64,000 nucleotides of DNA, taken from positions 186,001-250,000 of the forward strand of contig CAOLHI010000062.1 in assembly GCA_948474755.1 (NCBI GenBank), given 5' to 3'. The notes under the pieces were generated by a model that saw only the letters and a program-made list of their open reading frames with translations, did no database searches and was not told the origin of the DNA. Source of the stretch: Ctenosaura bakeri. Lineage: Eukaryota; Chordata; Lepidosauria; Squamata; Iguanidae. Made by a program: the position numbers and the translations under genes. This document shows, one piece after another, positions 45,357-58,736 of this stretch (position 1 is its first letter; each line of letters opens with the position of its first letter).

Positions 45357-46221
45357 TGTTACCCTGTTCTCTGGGGGTCCCGGGAGGGGTGCCCAAAATA
45401 ACCAAAACACAATGACACAAAGGTGGGGAAATTAGCTGGAGCACTCACTAAAGCTAGTGAGAGGCAGGGTAACTTAGCAGGGATCTTGTAGCCCAATGTC
45501 AGGGTCAGGTCAGTCAAGCGATCAGACAGTTTTAAAATGGCAAAAATGATGTTTTTATTAAAAGACAAACAAACAGTAAAGACACCACAATCACACAGCT
45601 ATTGGAAGAATCAGAAATAAGGATTTTTGGGGGAAATGGGTGATACGACACCTTTCTCATAGTCCTGAAGAAGTTGAAGATGGTAGGGAAGAAACTCAGC
45701 ATGGATGCCGAGGGAAGCTCACCAGACAAAGCAGCAGCAAGGCGGGATGGAGCGATCCGAGGTGCTCTCGGAATCAGGGGGTTTATATAGGGTGAATTGT
45801 GACTGCAGGCCATGCCATACTCGGTAAGAACAATGTGAGTTTGGAGCAGGGCAAAGCTTTGGAAAAGGTCAAGTTTAACATGATTGGCTTAGCGCAGAAT
45901 CAACAATAGTGTAGCCAATATGCAAATGCAAGGTGCTTAGCTTGGCTTTGTAAGACTATCGGCTCAGAGCTGGGCACCTTTGTTAGTGTCGCGCTTAAGC
46001 AAAAGGGTGTTTGCAGAGAGGTCCCTGAAGCAATGGAGTGGCTTTGTTTTGCCTGCCTAGGTGGAGAATGGAATGTCCAACAATTACTGGCCGCACCTGT
46101 TTATGTGCTTATCCGGAGGCCTCGCAAACCCGTGGAGCGGGGTAGCAGAGTAAGGCCGGATGGTTTGATATCAAAAGAGATATTAGGTGCTATCACCGGG
46201 TTGGCCTGGGCCGAAGTAACA
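45357..46221 (-). mobile_element. Solo LTR, family Y copy D
   Basis: Ends TGTTACCC and AGTAACA with a perfect 4-bp duplication AGAG (45353-45356 and 46222-46225). On the minus strand a TATATAAAC box lies at 45781-45790 and AATAAA at 45554-45559. U3 carries an ATGCAAAT octamer-like site near 45920. It is closer to copy A than to B or C. A reading frame crosses its right border and is accidental. Confidence 0.92.
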
Positions 46222-46225
46222 AGAG

Positions 46226-48186
46226 TTCGGGAGACATTTCAAAATGGAACCCTAAGAATTTTCCTATTTGAAAATGGAACGTACATACTACAAATGGACA
46301 GATTTACTTATGTGTTAAGAGGAGATGAATTTGAAAAATTTACCAAAGACTGAGAATGTGTGATAATATATTAAAGAAAGTTGTGGGGAGATATAAAGAT
46401 GGCTGACATTCATTTTTAATGAATGAATGAATGGTAACTACACAGGAGCAAAATATTTAAAATGTAACAGATAAACATATTGTACCTTTTCTTTTGGATA
46501 TATAAATATTTCTTATTCGGGGGGAAGTCAAGGATGATTGAAGAATGTGATTACAGTAATAAAATTTTGGTAAGCTCGGATGAATGTCAATGTTGTCTTA
46601 TTTTATTGTTCTCAAATAAAATTCTATTTAGAAATGTGTACAATTAATATTTATATTTACTGCAAATTTTAGTGTGTGTTTGAGAGAGAAGCTCATTTTC
46701 AAAATTCAAATGTCATAGGACTGAGCGCTAGTTGCTGTTCCCTTTCCAGTAAGTCTACAGAAAATATTCTCATTTAATTCTCCGATTTGTTTATAATATT
46801 TCATTAGATTTGCTGTTTATTTTAATTGTGTTCATTTCACTCTTCAGTCTTTTGTGTGTGACTGTAGGAAGAGTAATTTCATTTTTGGTTTCCAGTGACA
46901 TACCATGGCATCTCACCTATCAGTTTAGAGATGGATTGGCCAGTCAGGGCTCCAATTTAAAGGCAGTTTTTAAAAGACTGTTAACTAAACTTAGAGTTTC
47001 CAAAACTGTTTATGTTGTCACTGTCTTGCTTCTTTCATCCTTTCTTCCTACATAGTACTACAGCTGTCAACCAGTTTTCTTGTTTTCTTCTTTGTATTAC
47101 TTGTGGCTTGTCTTTTTGAGAGCCGAATAGGCAATATACCTAACCCAAAACAAAGTAAGTAACACTCCAACACAAAACCACTAAAAACAAACAGATAAAA
47201 AAAACAACAACAGAAAAATGGAAAGGTTAATCAATTTTCCTTTTGATGGCAGTATACAACAGGCAGGGGAAACTGCTGGAACATACCATGCAATATTACA
47301 TAGGTGAAAACTGAACAACATCAAAACAGCAAAAGTTATTAATGAGGAAAGATGCACAGACTAGCAGAAGTTGCAGCAGTTTCCTTTTATTCATTCCTAC
47401 CGGGAATGGCAAGATTCTATCCCCTCTCCCCTTCCAGCAGTATTATTAGAATGCAAATTATTTTTGTACTTTGAACTCATGTCTTTTGCACTTTGAACTC
47501 ATGTTGTGGCAACTGAAGTAAGCTGAGAACAAATGGGAAAAGGAGGAGGAGGAGGAGGAGGAGGAGGAGGAGGAGGAGGAAGAAACTAGAATATTTTAAA
47601 ACACCTGAAGATGTGGGATGACAGAGGAATAGTCAGGACTGTTTCTGTTAAATCAGGACAGTTAGTGTGGGTATCAGGGTGCAGTTGCCAGAATAAAAAC
47701 TGGAGAGAGCTCCTGTACTTTTAACGGTTATATAAAAGTGGAAATTTGAGCAGGTGTTGCTTGTCACCTGGTTGAGAAGCAACACATACTGAAATTCCTT
47801 CTTATATGCAAAAATTACAAATGCAGAAACCGTCTCAAGTTTACAATCTGATAAATATACTCAGAGGCTAAGTAACATATCAAGCCCCAAAGAGACCTTG
47901 GAAGGCAGCACTCCCCCTTCTACAATCCTCAGAAAAATATTTTTGCATCAAAATGTTCCAAATGTCCTTGGGTGATAATGGAAAGTTCTTCAACATTTTA
48001 GGCCCCACCAAATATCTTTGGGTGTACTGTCTGTTTAGACAACATTGAAATAGCTGGAGTGTTGATGGTATATCACAAGAATGTACGAATATTGCAGAAA
48101 CTATAGTTGGGAAGTAGGAGGGGCAACTTCACCCACAATACCCACACAAACTGTCCTGATTTAACATATCATCAACAAATCATCAC
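46226..48186. other. No gene seen
   Basis: Anonymous sequence; includes the (GGA)n microsatellite listed separately and a short GAAT repeat near 46421. Confidence 0.5.
47542..47581. repeat. (GGA)n microsatellite
   Basis: About 13 GGA units. Confidence 0.95.
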
Positions 48187-48271
48187 CCTTCCTTCCTTCC
48201 TTCCTTCCTTCCTCCCTCCCTCCCTCCCCTCCCCTCCCTCCCTCCCTCCCTCCCTCCTTCCTTCCTTCCTA
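48187..48271. repeat. (CTTC)n/(CCCT)n microsatellite
   Basis: CTTC units pass into CCCT and back to CTTC. The glycine/arginine-rich frame on the other strand is a by-product. Confidence 0.95.
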
Positions 48272-49371
48272 TCTTTCTACTAATTTTGGACCCAAGGTGA
48301 GTTATAGCATCTTTTGATTTAGAATTAGAAAATTGCAGTGAGAGAGGGAGAGAGAAGAAATAAGTACCGTAGGCTGAGAAAGGGCTTTGTTGAATTAGGG
48401 CCACAATTTATTAAATCCAGTGAGAACAATCAACAGAGGGGAACTGATATGAAAAGGCACTCTATCCAAGCTAAAGACTTAAACTTGTCCACTTAGGCAA
48501 ATTCTTCTAGCCGAGAGAAATGGATATAGCAACACTTATTTCTCTCCCCCGGCCACATGATCAGGTGTGGACGATAGTCTTCCAAGAAGCTTCTGCTCAC
48601 AGTGCCTCACTGCTCCAGGCACCTGCTGATGGTTGAGCATGAAGTCATATCCTGCACATGGGTCTCATAGCCCTGGAATTCAGGTCTCTGGTCTAATCAA
48701 TCTCTGAAACAAAGTCTCCAGGAGCAAAGTAACTTGTCACTAATCTTCACCACCAATACATCCCTGTCAAATTGTGACCAATTAATCTACTTACAAGCAG
48801 AACAACATCAAATTCTGCTTAAGCCACCCACTGATTAACCTGTGCAGAGTAGGCAAAAACCTGTGCAAAGGACAAATAAGCCCAAAATGCCTACTTGGCC
48901 TTCTAGGACAACCAGCTAATCTTGCATAGAATCTCTGGGGGAGGGGGAGGAGTGGAGTGGAGCTGCTGCATAGGAAAAGGTTAGATTTAAATGGTCTTGG
49001 CACCTCTTCAGAGTGTTGTGTAACAGCACATAAAGTCACTTACATTTCTCCCTCTTTCCTTTCACTCTGTGAATGATGTTCCCAAACAACAGTGCAGCAT
49101 TGGTCATGGAACAGAATTAGGTCAATTTGATATCTAGTTTCATATAGATATTTCACACTGAAAAATGATAGGTTGTAAAGTAATGCTAGGGTCTTTATAA
49201 TACTTATAACACTATCAATTCAAAACCAATGTTTTCATCAACAGTATTAAACCAGAAGTAGTCATGACACAACATAGGTTTCTATCAAAAATGGCAGTTT
49301 CAATGACACCAGTTGTCTCCACTATTTCTATTTAACTTGTAAGCAGACCTATCCTGTCATCATCATTTCAT
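48272..49371. other. No gene seen
   Basis: Anonymous; 48370-49030 is somewhat GC-richer and may hold an old repeat, but no ends are visible. Confidence 0.4.
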
Positions 49372-49584
49372 GGTCCCTTTCACAACTATACAATTATAGC
49401 ATTATTATTCCACTTTAACTGCAATTGAAACATTCAATGGAAACCCAAGGTTTGTTGTTTGGGGAGGGGTATTTAGAATTCTCTGCTGGGGACTCTAGTG
49501 CCTCTCCAAACCACAGAATTCCAAAGGATTCAGCCATGGCAGTTAAAGAGGAACAGGACTGTAACTGAATGGTATGAAAATGCC
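49372..49584. mobile_element. Decayed GGCC-type MITE
   Basis: Left end GGTCCCTTTCACAACT and right end (reverse complement) GGCATTTTCATACC. The left arm continues with gcattattattccacttta, as in the fold-back MITE at 21758. No target duplication recognised. Confidence 0.5.
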
Positions 49585-51594
49585 TTGTGTTTTTCCCCAT
49601 TGTTCTGTGTCATCTTCAGAAATGTAGGGAAAGAACACAGGTCATTTTTGGTGTCAGTTCTGCATGGATTTGGAAATCTTTCCTGGCCTTTCCCCAATGG
49701 TTGTAATTTTTGGAAAGGTAGTGTTTTCACCTGAATCAGCCTGTACACTGATTTATCAGAGAAAATCCAAGTCTCTTTCTAAAAGGGTACTTAATATTCT
49801 GTTAACATAAGATCTTGTCTGGACTCAAATAAAGTTTTGATTGAAGAAACAAATTACCTTGTACATCATAATTCTGCAGAAATTCTGCACAATGTAAGGC
49901 TTTTTACTATAACCTTCTTGTGTGTGATTGGCAGGTTCATTGTAGTGCAAAGTACCCACAATTCTTTTGCTAACTGCTGTTCAATGCTTCTTTGATGCAC
50001 ACTTTGTTATTTACCTTCCCTGCTGCTAGCTACAATAAAGTAAGATTAATCTCCTGTCATTCTCTCGTCAGCAGCTTCACAGCTTTCATGCATGTTGAAG
50101 GTGTGTAGACTCATTTTCTTCATTCCTTTCACACTCATCTTGCTTCTGTGGAGGCAACGTATTTTAACTTGAAAAGGGGGAAATAGGAGAATGATAACAT
50201 CTTGGATGAAATATACACTGCTCAAATTGTGTAGTTTTTACAGGGTCCTGTAGGTTTGCCTCACAAGCCACTCACCTTTCTTTGAAAATAGTATGTGGTT
50301 GTAGGTTTTTAAAAAAAAAAAAATCAAGAGAAAGCAGTTTGAGGAATGTATATTGAAAGGCAGCAGGCTGTCTAGAGCTGAGAAGTATCCTCTCAATGTG
50401 GCTTCTTCTGCTTGGTTCACAGAACTCTTTCATCTTTTTTGGAAGATGCCAAAAATAGAGGATTACAGTACCCTCATGGGGAGAGGTTAAATTTATTTAG
50501 GGGAATAAGTTGATGTTGTTTATATGATATGGAGAAAGACCCATTTAAGTGGCAAAACTGATAAGGAAAAGTTCTCTTAAAAACAGTTTTTGAGCTAAAA
50601 GCTTATGAGGTATTTTCTGCAGGACATTTCTAGTGTGAACATTTGTTTAGAGTATGTTTCAATTTCAATCCAAATCACTTCCGAATTGACTTTTATTTTT
50701 CATTTCATTTCATTTTCATTTTCATTTCCATAGTAAGTTCTTTCTTTTCCCCCCTGTCAATACCTAGAAGAGCAGGATCTGTTAGATATGGAAAATGGCT
50801 ACATTTTCAGTTAAGATGCATTTTTTAAAAATAAAAGAATTTGCAACTTTTAAGTTATTGGAAAGGAAGGAGCAAAAGAATCCAAGACCAGGCTCCAGTG
50901 AGGTCTTTCCACTGGCCATAGAACCAGGAGAGGCTGACTATTCTCTCCATCTTTAGCCAGAATGCACCTTCAACAATTTGCTCTGCGACGTTGAGAAACC
51001 TGCCACAGAAAACAGACTGACACAGAAAACTGGAGAGAGGGCTAAGCAGAGAGAGCAATCCTCTTCAAAGGACACGTAGGGAATATAGGGGAGGGAGAAA
51101 GTAATTTCCAGAAACCCCTAATAATTTATGTCACTATTAAGGAAATATTAATTTAGAAAAGCTATATCCTAATGGTCAGCCCAACTATAGTAGGCCTCTT
51201 GAATCATCAGTTGAATGGCTACTCAACATGTCAACATATTGTTTCAATGGGTCTACTCTAGTCAGGACAAAAAATAAGATTTACATTTTAGAGACCTGAA
51301 GGAAGACTGTAGTTTTCATGAAGTCCTCCCTTTGTGACAATGAATAATATGAATGCAAATAATATTTCTTTTTCTTAATTGAATTACACTATATTTATAT
51401 GTGTTAGTGTTGTTTTGTCTCTTTACATATGTGTATCCCAAGTCAATGGTTCATTTTCTCTTCCCCTAAAATATGAGGGAGTGCTTTAAAAATTAGCAGG
51501 GCTAAGTGATGCGGCAATATTTATGAAATAGTATTAAATGCATTTTATTTTTCTTAATTCTTTCACCATTTCAATATCTTTTGTTTGTGTTTAG
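49585..51594. other. No gene seen
   Basis: Anonymous sequence; an (ATTTC)n-like patch lies near 50697-50730. Confidence 0.5.
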
Positions 51595-52018
51595 GGCTCT
51601 TTCCTCCTCTTACCTGCTTTTGAAGCCATCACATTGGGATTCAGAGAAAGTCTCTCTCAGGAGGGGAGTGCTTCTGTCATGCTCCCCTCCACACTGACTG
51701 CCTGCTGGACCAAAGTAAGTGTGATAGCTCCACTTCTCTCTTCCACACCGCAGCACTTTCCCAGGCTGCGCTTGTGGAGGAAGCACAGCCATTGCACTTC
51801 CTGCCATTCTGCATGATAGATAAGTGTGAGAGGGAGGCAAGAGAACTGCATAGTTATGTGTCATTAATGGGAGAAACCTGTCAATGATTTAATTCTCAAT
51901 TGCGACAAGTGGCCATGAGATCAGGATGGGATCATGACAACATCATGCAGAGCCATCATTGCGATGCCATGGTGATCGCATGGCCATTGCGAGTTGTGGA
52001 TGGAGTGTGGAAAGGACC
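51595..52018. mobile_element. Candidate GGCC-type MITE
   Basis: Left end GGCTCTTTCC and right end, reverse complemented, GGTCCTTTCCACACTCC. Flanks are TAG and TAA. The interior includes a gaggggagtg...cactccc-like fold. Family membership is inferred from the ends only. Confidence 0.45.
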
Positions 52019-54238
52019 TAAATGTTATCAGTTGTTGTTGTTGTTTTTTCTGTCTGTCAAAGGAGGCAACATTTTACACTTGTGAGGGCCAAACGGATTA
52101 TTCTACAGATATGAATTCACTATTAATAGGTAAGTTTTTTACAATGTTTAGTATTAGACTTGGAAGTTGCAGATCTTGATGTACTACATGATGATTTTCC
52201 TCACTAGCAAATCTCTGTCAGGAACATAGTGATGTTTAACTTCCATCCAAATGGTGTTCCAGAGTCCATCTCTAGCAAAAGGAAAGCTGCCTTTGAGAAA
52301 AATAGTTGGTGGAATAAAAAATTTCCATCATACCTGACTGTAGGAGACACAGCCTCCATCAGTAGATTCACAATTATATGGGGGCAGGAAAATGTACTTT
52401 GATGTACTTTTCTCCTTCCTGTCCTGCAATCACACTTGACTGGTCTTGTGCAGGTTATAAATAATATCTATTCTATTCAGTCCCAAAGGACCATGTGTTG
52501 CTTTATAGTGGTAGTTCATCTAAAAGACAAAGACCTGACTTTCCTTCTGGTCTGGCAGATCATGACAAATATACATAAAGGTATAGTCCCTCTTGTATGT
52601 TAGAGAGTGCAGAGAGGAAATGAAATTATTGTTGCAGAGGAACTCATTTGAATTCTGTATGTCAAACTAGACACTTTTGAAAATTCTGTTTAATGCAAAG
52701 TATTTTTGTGTCTGACATCTCTTAATAGACCCTTTAGCAATTTCAAAAATAACAATACAGTGTGGCAGAAATCACAAGCCTGTCATTTTATTTCCTGCTC
52801 TTGGAAAGACAGCTCTATTTGTGACCTACAAATTCTGGGATTCCCAGCAGGAGAAATGTCCCAGAATTCAATGCACTCACTGTCTTGTTCACAGAAACCC
52901 TGTAATTTGTGAGATTGGAAGATAGCAGCCATTTCAGTGAAATTTGCTGATATAACTGCATATATAAAATGCATAATGGCATTGATTTCACATTCTGAAG
53001 GAAATCAGAAGTAATTTTAAAGTTAGCAGCAGTGTTCTGCTAAAGGAGATGTGCACAACACTGGAACCAATAATGTCAAACACCCCATTCCATCCTTGTA
53101 TGATCACATTTCCTTTTTCAGATGGCAATTCCTAAAGCCCCCTGCCAGACCAGCCCTCTCCCCACCAAAAAATCAATACATGTGTATGCTGGTCAACAAG
53201 AACCCTCATTCTTGCTGTCTGTTTAGGACTGCAAATATCTCAAGCACCTCATGGTCACAGAACAGGACTAGTGGGCTGCCATTCAGATTGGTAGATCCAA
53301 AATTTCATTTGTTTGTTTGATATCTCACCTTTCTCCCCATTCAGGATCCAAATTTTACAGGATTGTATTAAAATGCACAAGAATAAATATTGAAACATTG
53401 AAACTGTGGTTACACATTGTTCTTATTTTGCTTATAAACTGCTTGGGAGCTGGTCTTGTTTTAATGGTGTGTATACCTATCTCTATCTCCATAGGAGTAC
53501 CACAAAGGATGAAGACAGACATAACATCTGAAACAGTGATCTGAAACGCCATCCTGAAACAATGATCAAGGTAGCTAACATCCATAAACAAACAAACAAA
53601 TAAATAAAATAAAGATGAAACAATGATAAATTATGAAAATGATTATAGGAATAATGCTGATGGCTAGAAAGTGTCCAGATTTAGTTCAGTGCTGATGTGT
53701 GTTTCTGTCCTGTTGTTCTGCATGTGTAAAGCACAATTTTGCATAAATTGGAGAAGACAAATATCAAGACTGCTTACTGACAAACACCCATAATTTCATC
53801 AGTTTTACAACTTTATTTCTTATACCCTCTCTTTCTTAAATGCACACATACATATATGTGCTGATATATGTGTCATAGGATATCTCTCTGCCTATTTTTC
53901 CCTCTCATTTCATTCTTTAAAAGTACAAAATACGATAACTAGCTTGCCACATAAGGAATGGGTGAATTCAGCATTCAAATTGATAGTACTTACATGCAGA
54001 AGACAAGTTTCAAACCTTTGCAAGTTTCAAAGTTTCACCACAGGCAATAGAATCACTGTCATTGATATTGTGTTCACTCCTGAGATTGGAATATGTCTGG
54101 AAGGGGAGAAGAGAAAAATGACAATCTCTTGTGAAATGACCCATTTGTGAAAGCAAGGGAAGTTCAGAAACCCAAGTGACCTTCTACTTTTTAAATTCCC
54201 ACTTTTAAATTGTAGTTATGTTAATTATTAAAATTTTG
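52019..54238. other. No gene seen
   Basis: Anonymous sequence; frames of at most 89 codons, none recognised. A short AAAC/AAAT run lies near 53584. Confidence 0.5.
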
Positions 54239-54239
54239 A

Positions 54240-54279
<40 letters not shown>

Positions 54280-54296
54280 GAGAAAAGAAAAAAAGT
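54239..54296. repeat. (AAAG)n microsatellite
   Basis: About 10 AAAG units followed by an impure end. Confidence 0.95.
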
Positions 54297-54346
54297 CAGT
54301 TGAACAGACCAACCATCAAACACTCAGGCATTAATTACAAATGAAA

Positions 54347-54869
54347 TTGTTGTAACTGCCGTCAAGTTAGCTTCATATTATGGCATTCCTGTGAATGAGA
54401 GATCTCTAAGTCACCCTATCATCAACTATCCTTCTCAGGTCTTGCAGATTCAGAGACATGACTTCCTTGGTTGAGTCTGTCTATCTGTAGTGTGGTCTTC
54501 CTCTTTTCCTATTTCCTTCCACCTTGCCAAACATTATTATCTTTTCTTGTTAGTCATGTCTTCTATGATATGGCCCAAGTACAACAACCTTTGTTTAGTT
54601 ATCTTGGCTTCTGGGGAGAATTCAGGCTTAATTTGCTCTAGAATCTATTCATTTGGCTTTTTAGCAGTCTACAGTATCTGTAGAACTCTTCTCAAACATC
54701 AAATAAGTTGATTTTCTTCCTAACAGCTTTCTTCACTGGCCAACATTCACAGTCATACATAGAAATGGGAAGTACGATGGCAGGACAATCCTAACTTCAG
54801 TATTTAATGATATATCTTTATACTTCAGGATCTTGTCTAGTTCCTTTATGGCTGCTCTTCTAAGCCCTA
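54347..54869 (-). mobile_element. BovB-like LINE, 3' end of the ORF and tail
   Basis: Translated on the minus strand in shifting frames it gives MKELDKILKYKDISL, NTEVRIVLPSYFPMYDCECW, PVKKA and, near the end, LNLQDLRRIVDDRVTW. This matches the C-terminal part of RTE/BovB polymerase. The tail (gaagctaacttgacggcagt, acaacaa) resembles the SINE tails in this window. The copy is broken by frameshifts and is separated from its 5' part by a deletion and a likely MITE. Confidence 0.7.
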
Positions 54870-55461
54870 GGCCATTTCTACACTAGATGATATTAGTTCA
54901 TTATACTGTTACAATGGCAACATGGCATGTCACACAATGCTGTCGAGTAAGGAAAGCTCCTTTCCACACCCTTCCACCTTAAGCTGATGGGTACTGGTAT
55001 TGCCACAGGTTCTTCTTCAGCACTGCAACCTCCTTGACCAATCCCTTTTTCTGCCTTCACCCCACCCTGCTATCCCTGATTGGGTGATTTTGTTTTGTTT
55101 TTTCTTGGAACTTGTACTAGGACAACAATGTTGTAATGCTATAATTTTTTTAAAAAAAATGTTATAACACAAAGGAGAATTTTAAAATAAACTCAGAAAG
55201 ATGATAGATTCCAAACTTGCAACACCATGGGAACCGCAGAGGGAGGGACAAGCTGGGCACACCCATGGCCCAACCACAATAACAATCCTAACTTCAGCTG
55301 AATCAAGCACTATAATGCTACTGCACTACAATGGCAGACAGGATTGAAGCACTACAGGAGGCTCTGTACAGATTTTTTAATGAAAATAGAATAGAGTGGT
55401 TTGGCGATGCTTGGGGGTGGGATAGCAGCTTGATAGCGACAATGTCATGTGGAAGAATGGC
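54870..55461. mobile_element. Probable GGCC-type MITE inside the BovB-like LINE
   Basis: Begins GGCCATTTCTACACTAG exactly where BovB homology stops. A possible right end, reverse complemented, is AGCCATTCTTCCACATGAC. The right boundary is uncertain and no target duplication is seen. Confidence 0.45.
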
Positions 55462-55504
55462 TCCTGTACTGCTGACTACCCGCTGCTATAGTGTTACAAT
55501 GATG

Positions 55505-56350
55505 GCATAGGCTGATTTTCTTTTGAAATTATTTGGTGCATTCCATTATTCAATATATGTTTGCAATATGATCCCCAGTGCCTTTCCTAATCTCAGCTTG
55601 GACATCTGTCATTTTGTCCTCCATATACAGTAGAAGTCTTTGTTGTAAAATTTTGATTATCACTTTGTTTGCATGGGAAATTAATGCAATGGTCCTATGG
55701 TAACTGCAATCCCTGGTGTCCCCTTTCTTGGGGACTGGAATGTATATTCAGTGTTTCCAATTCCTGTCCACTTTAGCTCACTCACTCCAAGTATTCCAAT
55801 GTTTATATGTTCCATTTCTTGTTTTACTATGTCTCACTTTCCTTGATTCGTGCTTCTCCCATTCCATGTTCCTATGTGTTGTGAAGCTCTGGACTTTCTC
55901 TTTGCCTCTGAATACATTAACAGCTGAATGTCCTTTCAAGTTGAGTCCAGTTGTATCATTAGCTAAGGCATTATTTGTATCTGCCCTCTGTTCTTCCTCA
56001 GTAGCTTGTTAAGTGCCATCCAACCTGGGATTCTTGTATTCTGGCAGTAGCTCTTGTTTCATTTTGGATTGTCTCATCATAGGGCTTTCCTGGTAAATGA
56101 TCTTTAAAAGGAGGTTTACCATAACTCCTTCTGTGTAGTACTAAACTATGGTGCCACTGCGATTGTCTCTGAGAGATCCTCTGCTGGTGTTACCCCTGAC
56201 TGCTGCTATTCCCCAGTAGCTGTTTGGCACATTTAGTCTGGCTCCTCAGCAAAAGCCTGTCTGGGATGTAAGACCCAACCAGCAAATGCTGCCATCAGAA
56301 CTGCTTCTTGCTTCAGAGGAGCACACAATCCCACCACCTAGGAAAGATGG
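55505..56350 (-). mobile_element. BovB-like LINE, reverse transcriptase region and upstream part
   Basis: Translated on the minus strand, 55740-55510 reads PKKGDTRDCSYHRTIALISH, ANKVIIKILQQRLL and DVQAEIRKGTGDHIANIYWI. This is the start of the RT domain of RTE/BovB elements (PKKGxxxECxNYRxIAL... QAGFRxGRGTxDxIxxL). Sequence to 56350 continues the same LINE upstream. About 0.9 kb between this and the C-terminal piece is missing. Confidence 0.75.
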
Positions 56351-57851
56351 TACCATTGGTGGGACAAATGAAATGCAAATGTGTGTGTGATGTCACAGCA
56401 AAACTGAAACAAAGAGGAAGTGCATTTTTTTCCTTCACAATTGTTAGTGTTGTTTATATGTCATTCCTGCAGTGACTAACCAAAAAATAACTTGAGGGAG
56501 GAGAACTACCCAGAATTGGAGATACAAATGTTCACTGTAAGAACTGTCAGAATCCCATTTAGCTTGGAACTCAAAGACAAGATTTCTATCTCCATCTCCA
56601 TCAGCAGATGCTAACCTATGCTTGTGTTGAGTATTCATCCAGATGGTCTGAACTGAACTACCATCATAATAGTGTTGTTGTTTTTGTTCTTTTTCCCCGA
56701 CAAAGTACTTAGTATTTGCTTTTCCTGATCTTTGTAAATGGATACTTTTCAATAAAATGCCTATTCATACTTTTAATTTCAAAACCATTGTGGTATGTGT
56801 CATAACAAGTAAAACTACATGAAGTATCTAAGCTACATATTTAATTTTCCCTTTGTATTGTTTAGTTCTTTCAATTAATACAAAATTTATTTGAAATCCC
56901 TTTAACCAATGTAGATGTGTTTGAATGATATTTAAATATGATGTGTCTAATATCTATATCTCATAATATATCACATTCAATACTAATGAAGAAATCCAGC
57001 CTCATACTAGGCAGATAATACACATAAAGTTGGGATTGGGGTTTTTAATGGGACAGTTAATCCATGTATAATCCTTCCTGAAATTAAATTCCAGTGTGAT
57101 GTGACAGGATCATGTTTGGAATTAACATTTCAATCGTTTTGATCCATCTATGAGTTCACACTTATTAGTGAAGAATTAGATACAAAGCAACCACTGTAGT
57201 CACATTTGGTGATCATTACTGATCAGCACATAATACTTCTTCCATGAATTGGTATCTTTTTCATGTGCTTGCTTCTCATTATTTAAAGGTACAGCATCCT
57301 TTAAAATGCAGCAGATAAAACTTTGATGTTACAGTTGAATGGAGTGACATTTATTGCAGATGGTTTAAGTAATAAAACATGACAAGCTATCTAGTTACAC
57401 TGATTAATGACAATCTCAACTGTGCAGTAATTTGAAGACAGAGGCTTTGAACATAGAAAAGCATTTTGTTCTTGTGTTTTTCACTCAAACAGTTCAAAAA
57501 GAGAGTTCGGAATTCAATATATCTTTTTTCTCCGGTTAGCTCATTCCATAAAGACATTTTATCTGTCACTAAAATAAGGACAATTAAACTGGTGTCTGGC
57601 CATAAGTTTTCAGTTCACAAACAATGAAAACATTTGGTATTCAAATTTCTCTTCTTCTACGTGCTTAACATTGTGTCTGATATAAAACTTCTTGAAAGCT
57701 TCTGAAAAACACTTAATACTCTCAAATTCAGGTACAAGAAGGAAATGGTCGGTGAAATCGTGGAGCCACCTTTGGTGGAAACTGAATTAAAAGTCTTCAA
57801 AATACCTTTGTTTCCTAGTTTTGTTCCCACTTCTACTAACTTGACTGTGAT
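56351..57851. other. No gene seen
   Basis: Anonymous sequence. The minus-strand frame 56444-56752 (102 codons) ends in a hydrophobic stretch, but I recognise no family, and no splice or promoter context supports it. Confidence 0.4.
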
Positions 57852-58230
57852 GGCTAAAGCTGCAATACAGGTTTTGTCCTCATAGCAATGCTCCCCCACA
57901 TCATCCAGTCACAATCCTGACAATGCTTCTGCTGGGATGGGTGTGTGCTCCCAACACTCCTCTTTGCACAAGACCAGCTGCCTGCAGAAGGGAGTATGAG
58001 GGACATGCTCTGTCCTTCCAAACTGCAGCCAGCCTTCTTCCCATACTGCAGTAGGGGAGGAAGTGTGTACATTGTGTTTCCAGCCCTTCTGCATGGCTAT
58101 TGGAAGGCTGATCACACTGGCTGATGATGCAGGAAGTTCAGGACCCCAAAGACATCATGTGGAAGTGTCATTGCTGTCCCACTCTTCCCACGTCCCCATG
58201 CCAGGACACTGTTGTAATGCAGAAATGGCC
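57852..58230. mobile_element. Possible decayed GGCC-type MITE
   Basis: The right end, reverse complemented, is GGCCATTTCTGCATTACAAC; a weak partner GGCTAAAGCTGCAATACAGG lies at the left. Boundaries and family are tentative. Confidence 0.3.
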
Positions 58231-58324
58231 ACAGTTTTCTTGCTCAGGCTAAAGACATAAATGGGCCCTACATTGTTAGTAAAAAGTATAGTAAAAATAG
58301 CTTTCTTCCCCAACTAAGATCAGC

Positions 58325-58736
58325 CTTTTTTTTTCTTTTCTTTATTTCATTCTTCTGTCTCTTTCCTGTCCTCTTTCTCCTCTTCCATTCTGCAACTCCT
58401 GGCTAATTTCCCCTCTTTTTTTCCTCACTTCATCTCCCCTTTCTCCCACACAGTTCTTGCACATTATTAATCTTCTCACTTTTCTTTATCCTTAAAAAAC
58501 AACAACAACAACAACCCTTTTTCTCTTCTTTATGTAAGTCCTTGCTAAAAACATTCTATTTTCTCTCTTTCATATTTTTGTCCTTCTTCTACCCCCTGTC
58601 CACAGCTTCTAGCTAAACATGCTCTTCTCTTCTATCTCTTTTTCTATTAAATCTCTCCTTCTCTTTCTGCCTTGTCCTTTTTCTCCTTTTCTCCTCAATT
58701 CTAGCTACACACGCCATCTCCCTTCTTTTTCCATCC
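58325..58736. repeat. Polypyrimidine-rich tract
   Basis: About 410 bp dominated by C and T, with an (AAC)n run at 58497-58515. The word 'ctagcta' or a close variant recurs near 58401, 58608 and 58703, suggesting an old tandem structure. Confidence 0.7.

Noticed and set aside
46033..46353. 106-codon frame crossing the right end of LTR D
   Set aside because: It starts inside the LTR and continues into unrelated flanking sequence, so it cannot be an ancestral gene.
56444..56752. 102-codon minus-strand frame with a hydrophobic C-terminal stretch
   Set aside because: No family recognised, and no splice, promoter or conservation evidence. A single frame of this size is expected by chance in 64 kb.
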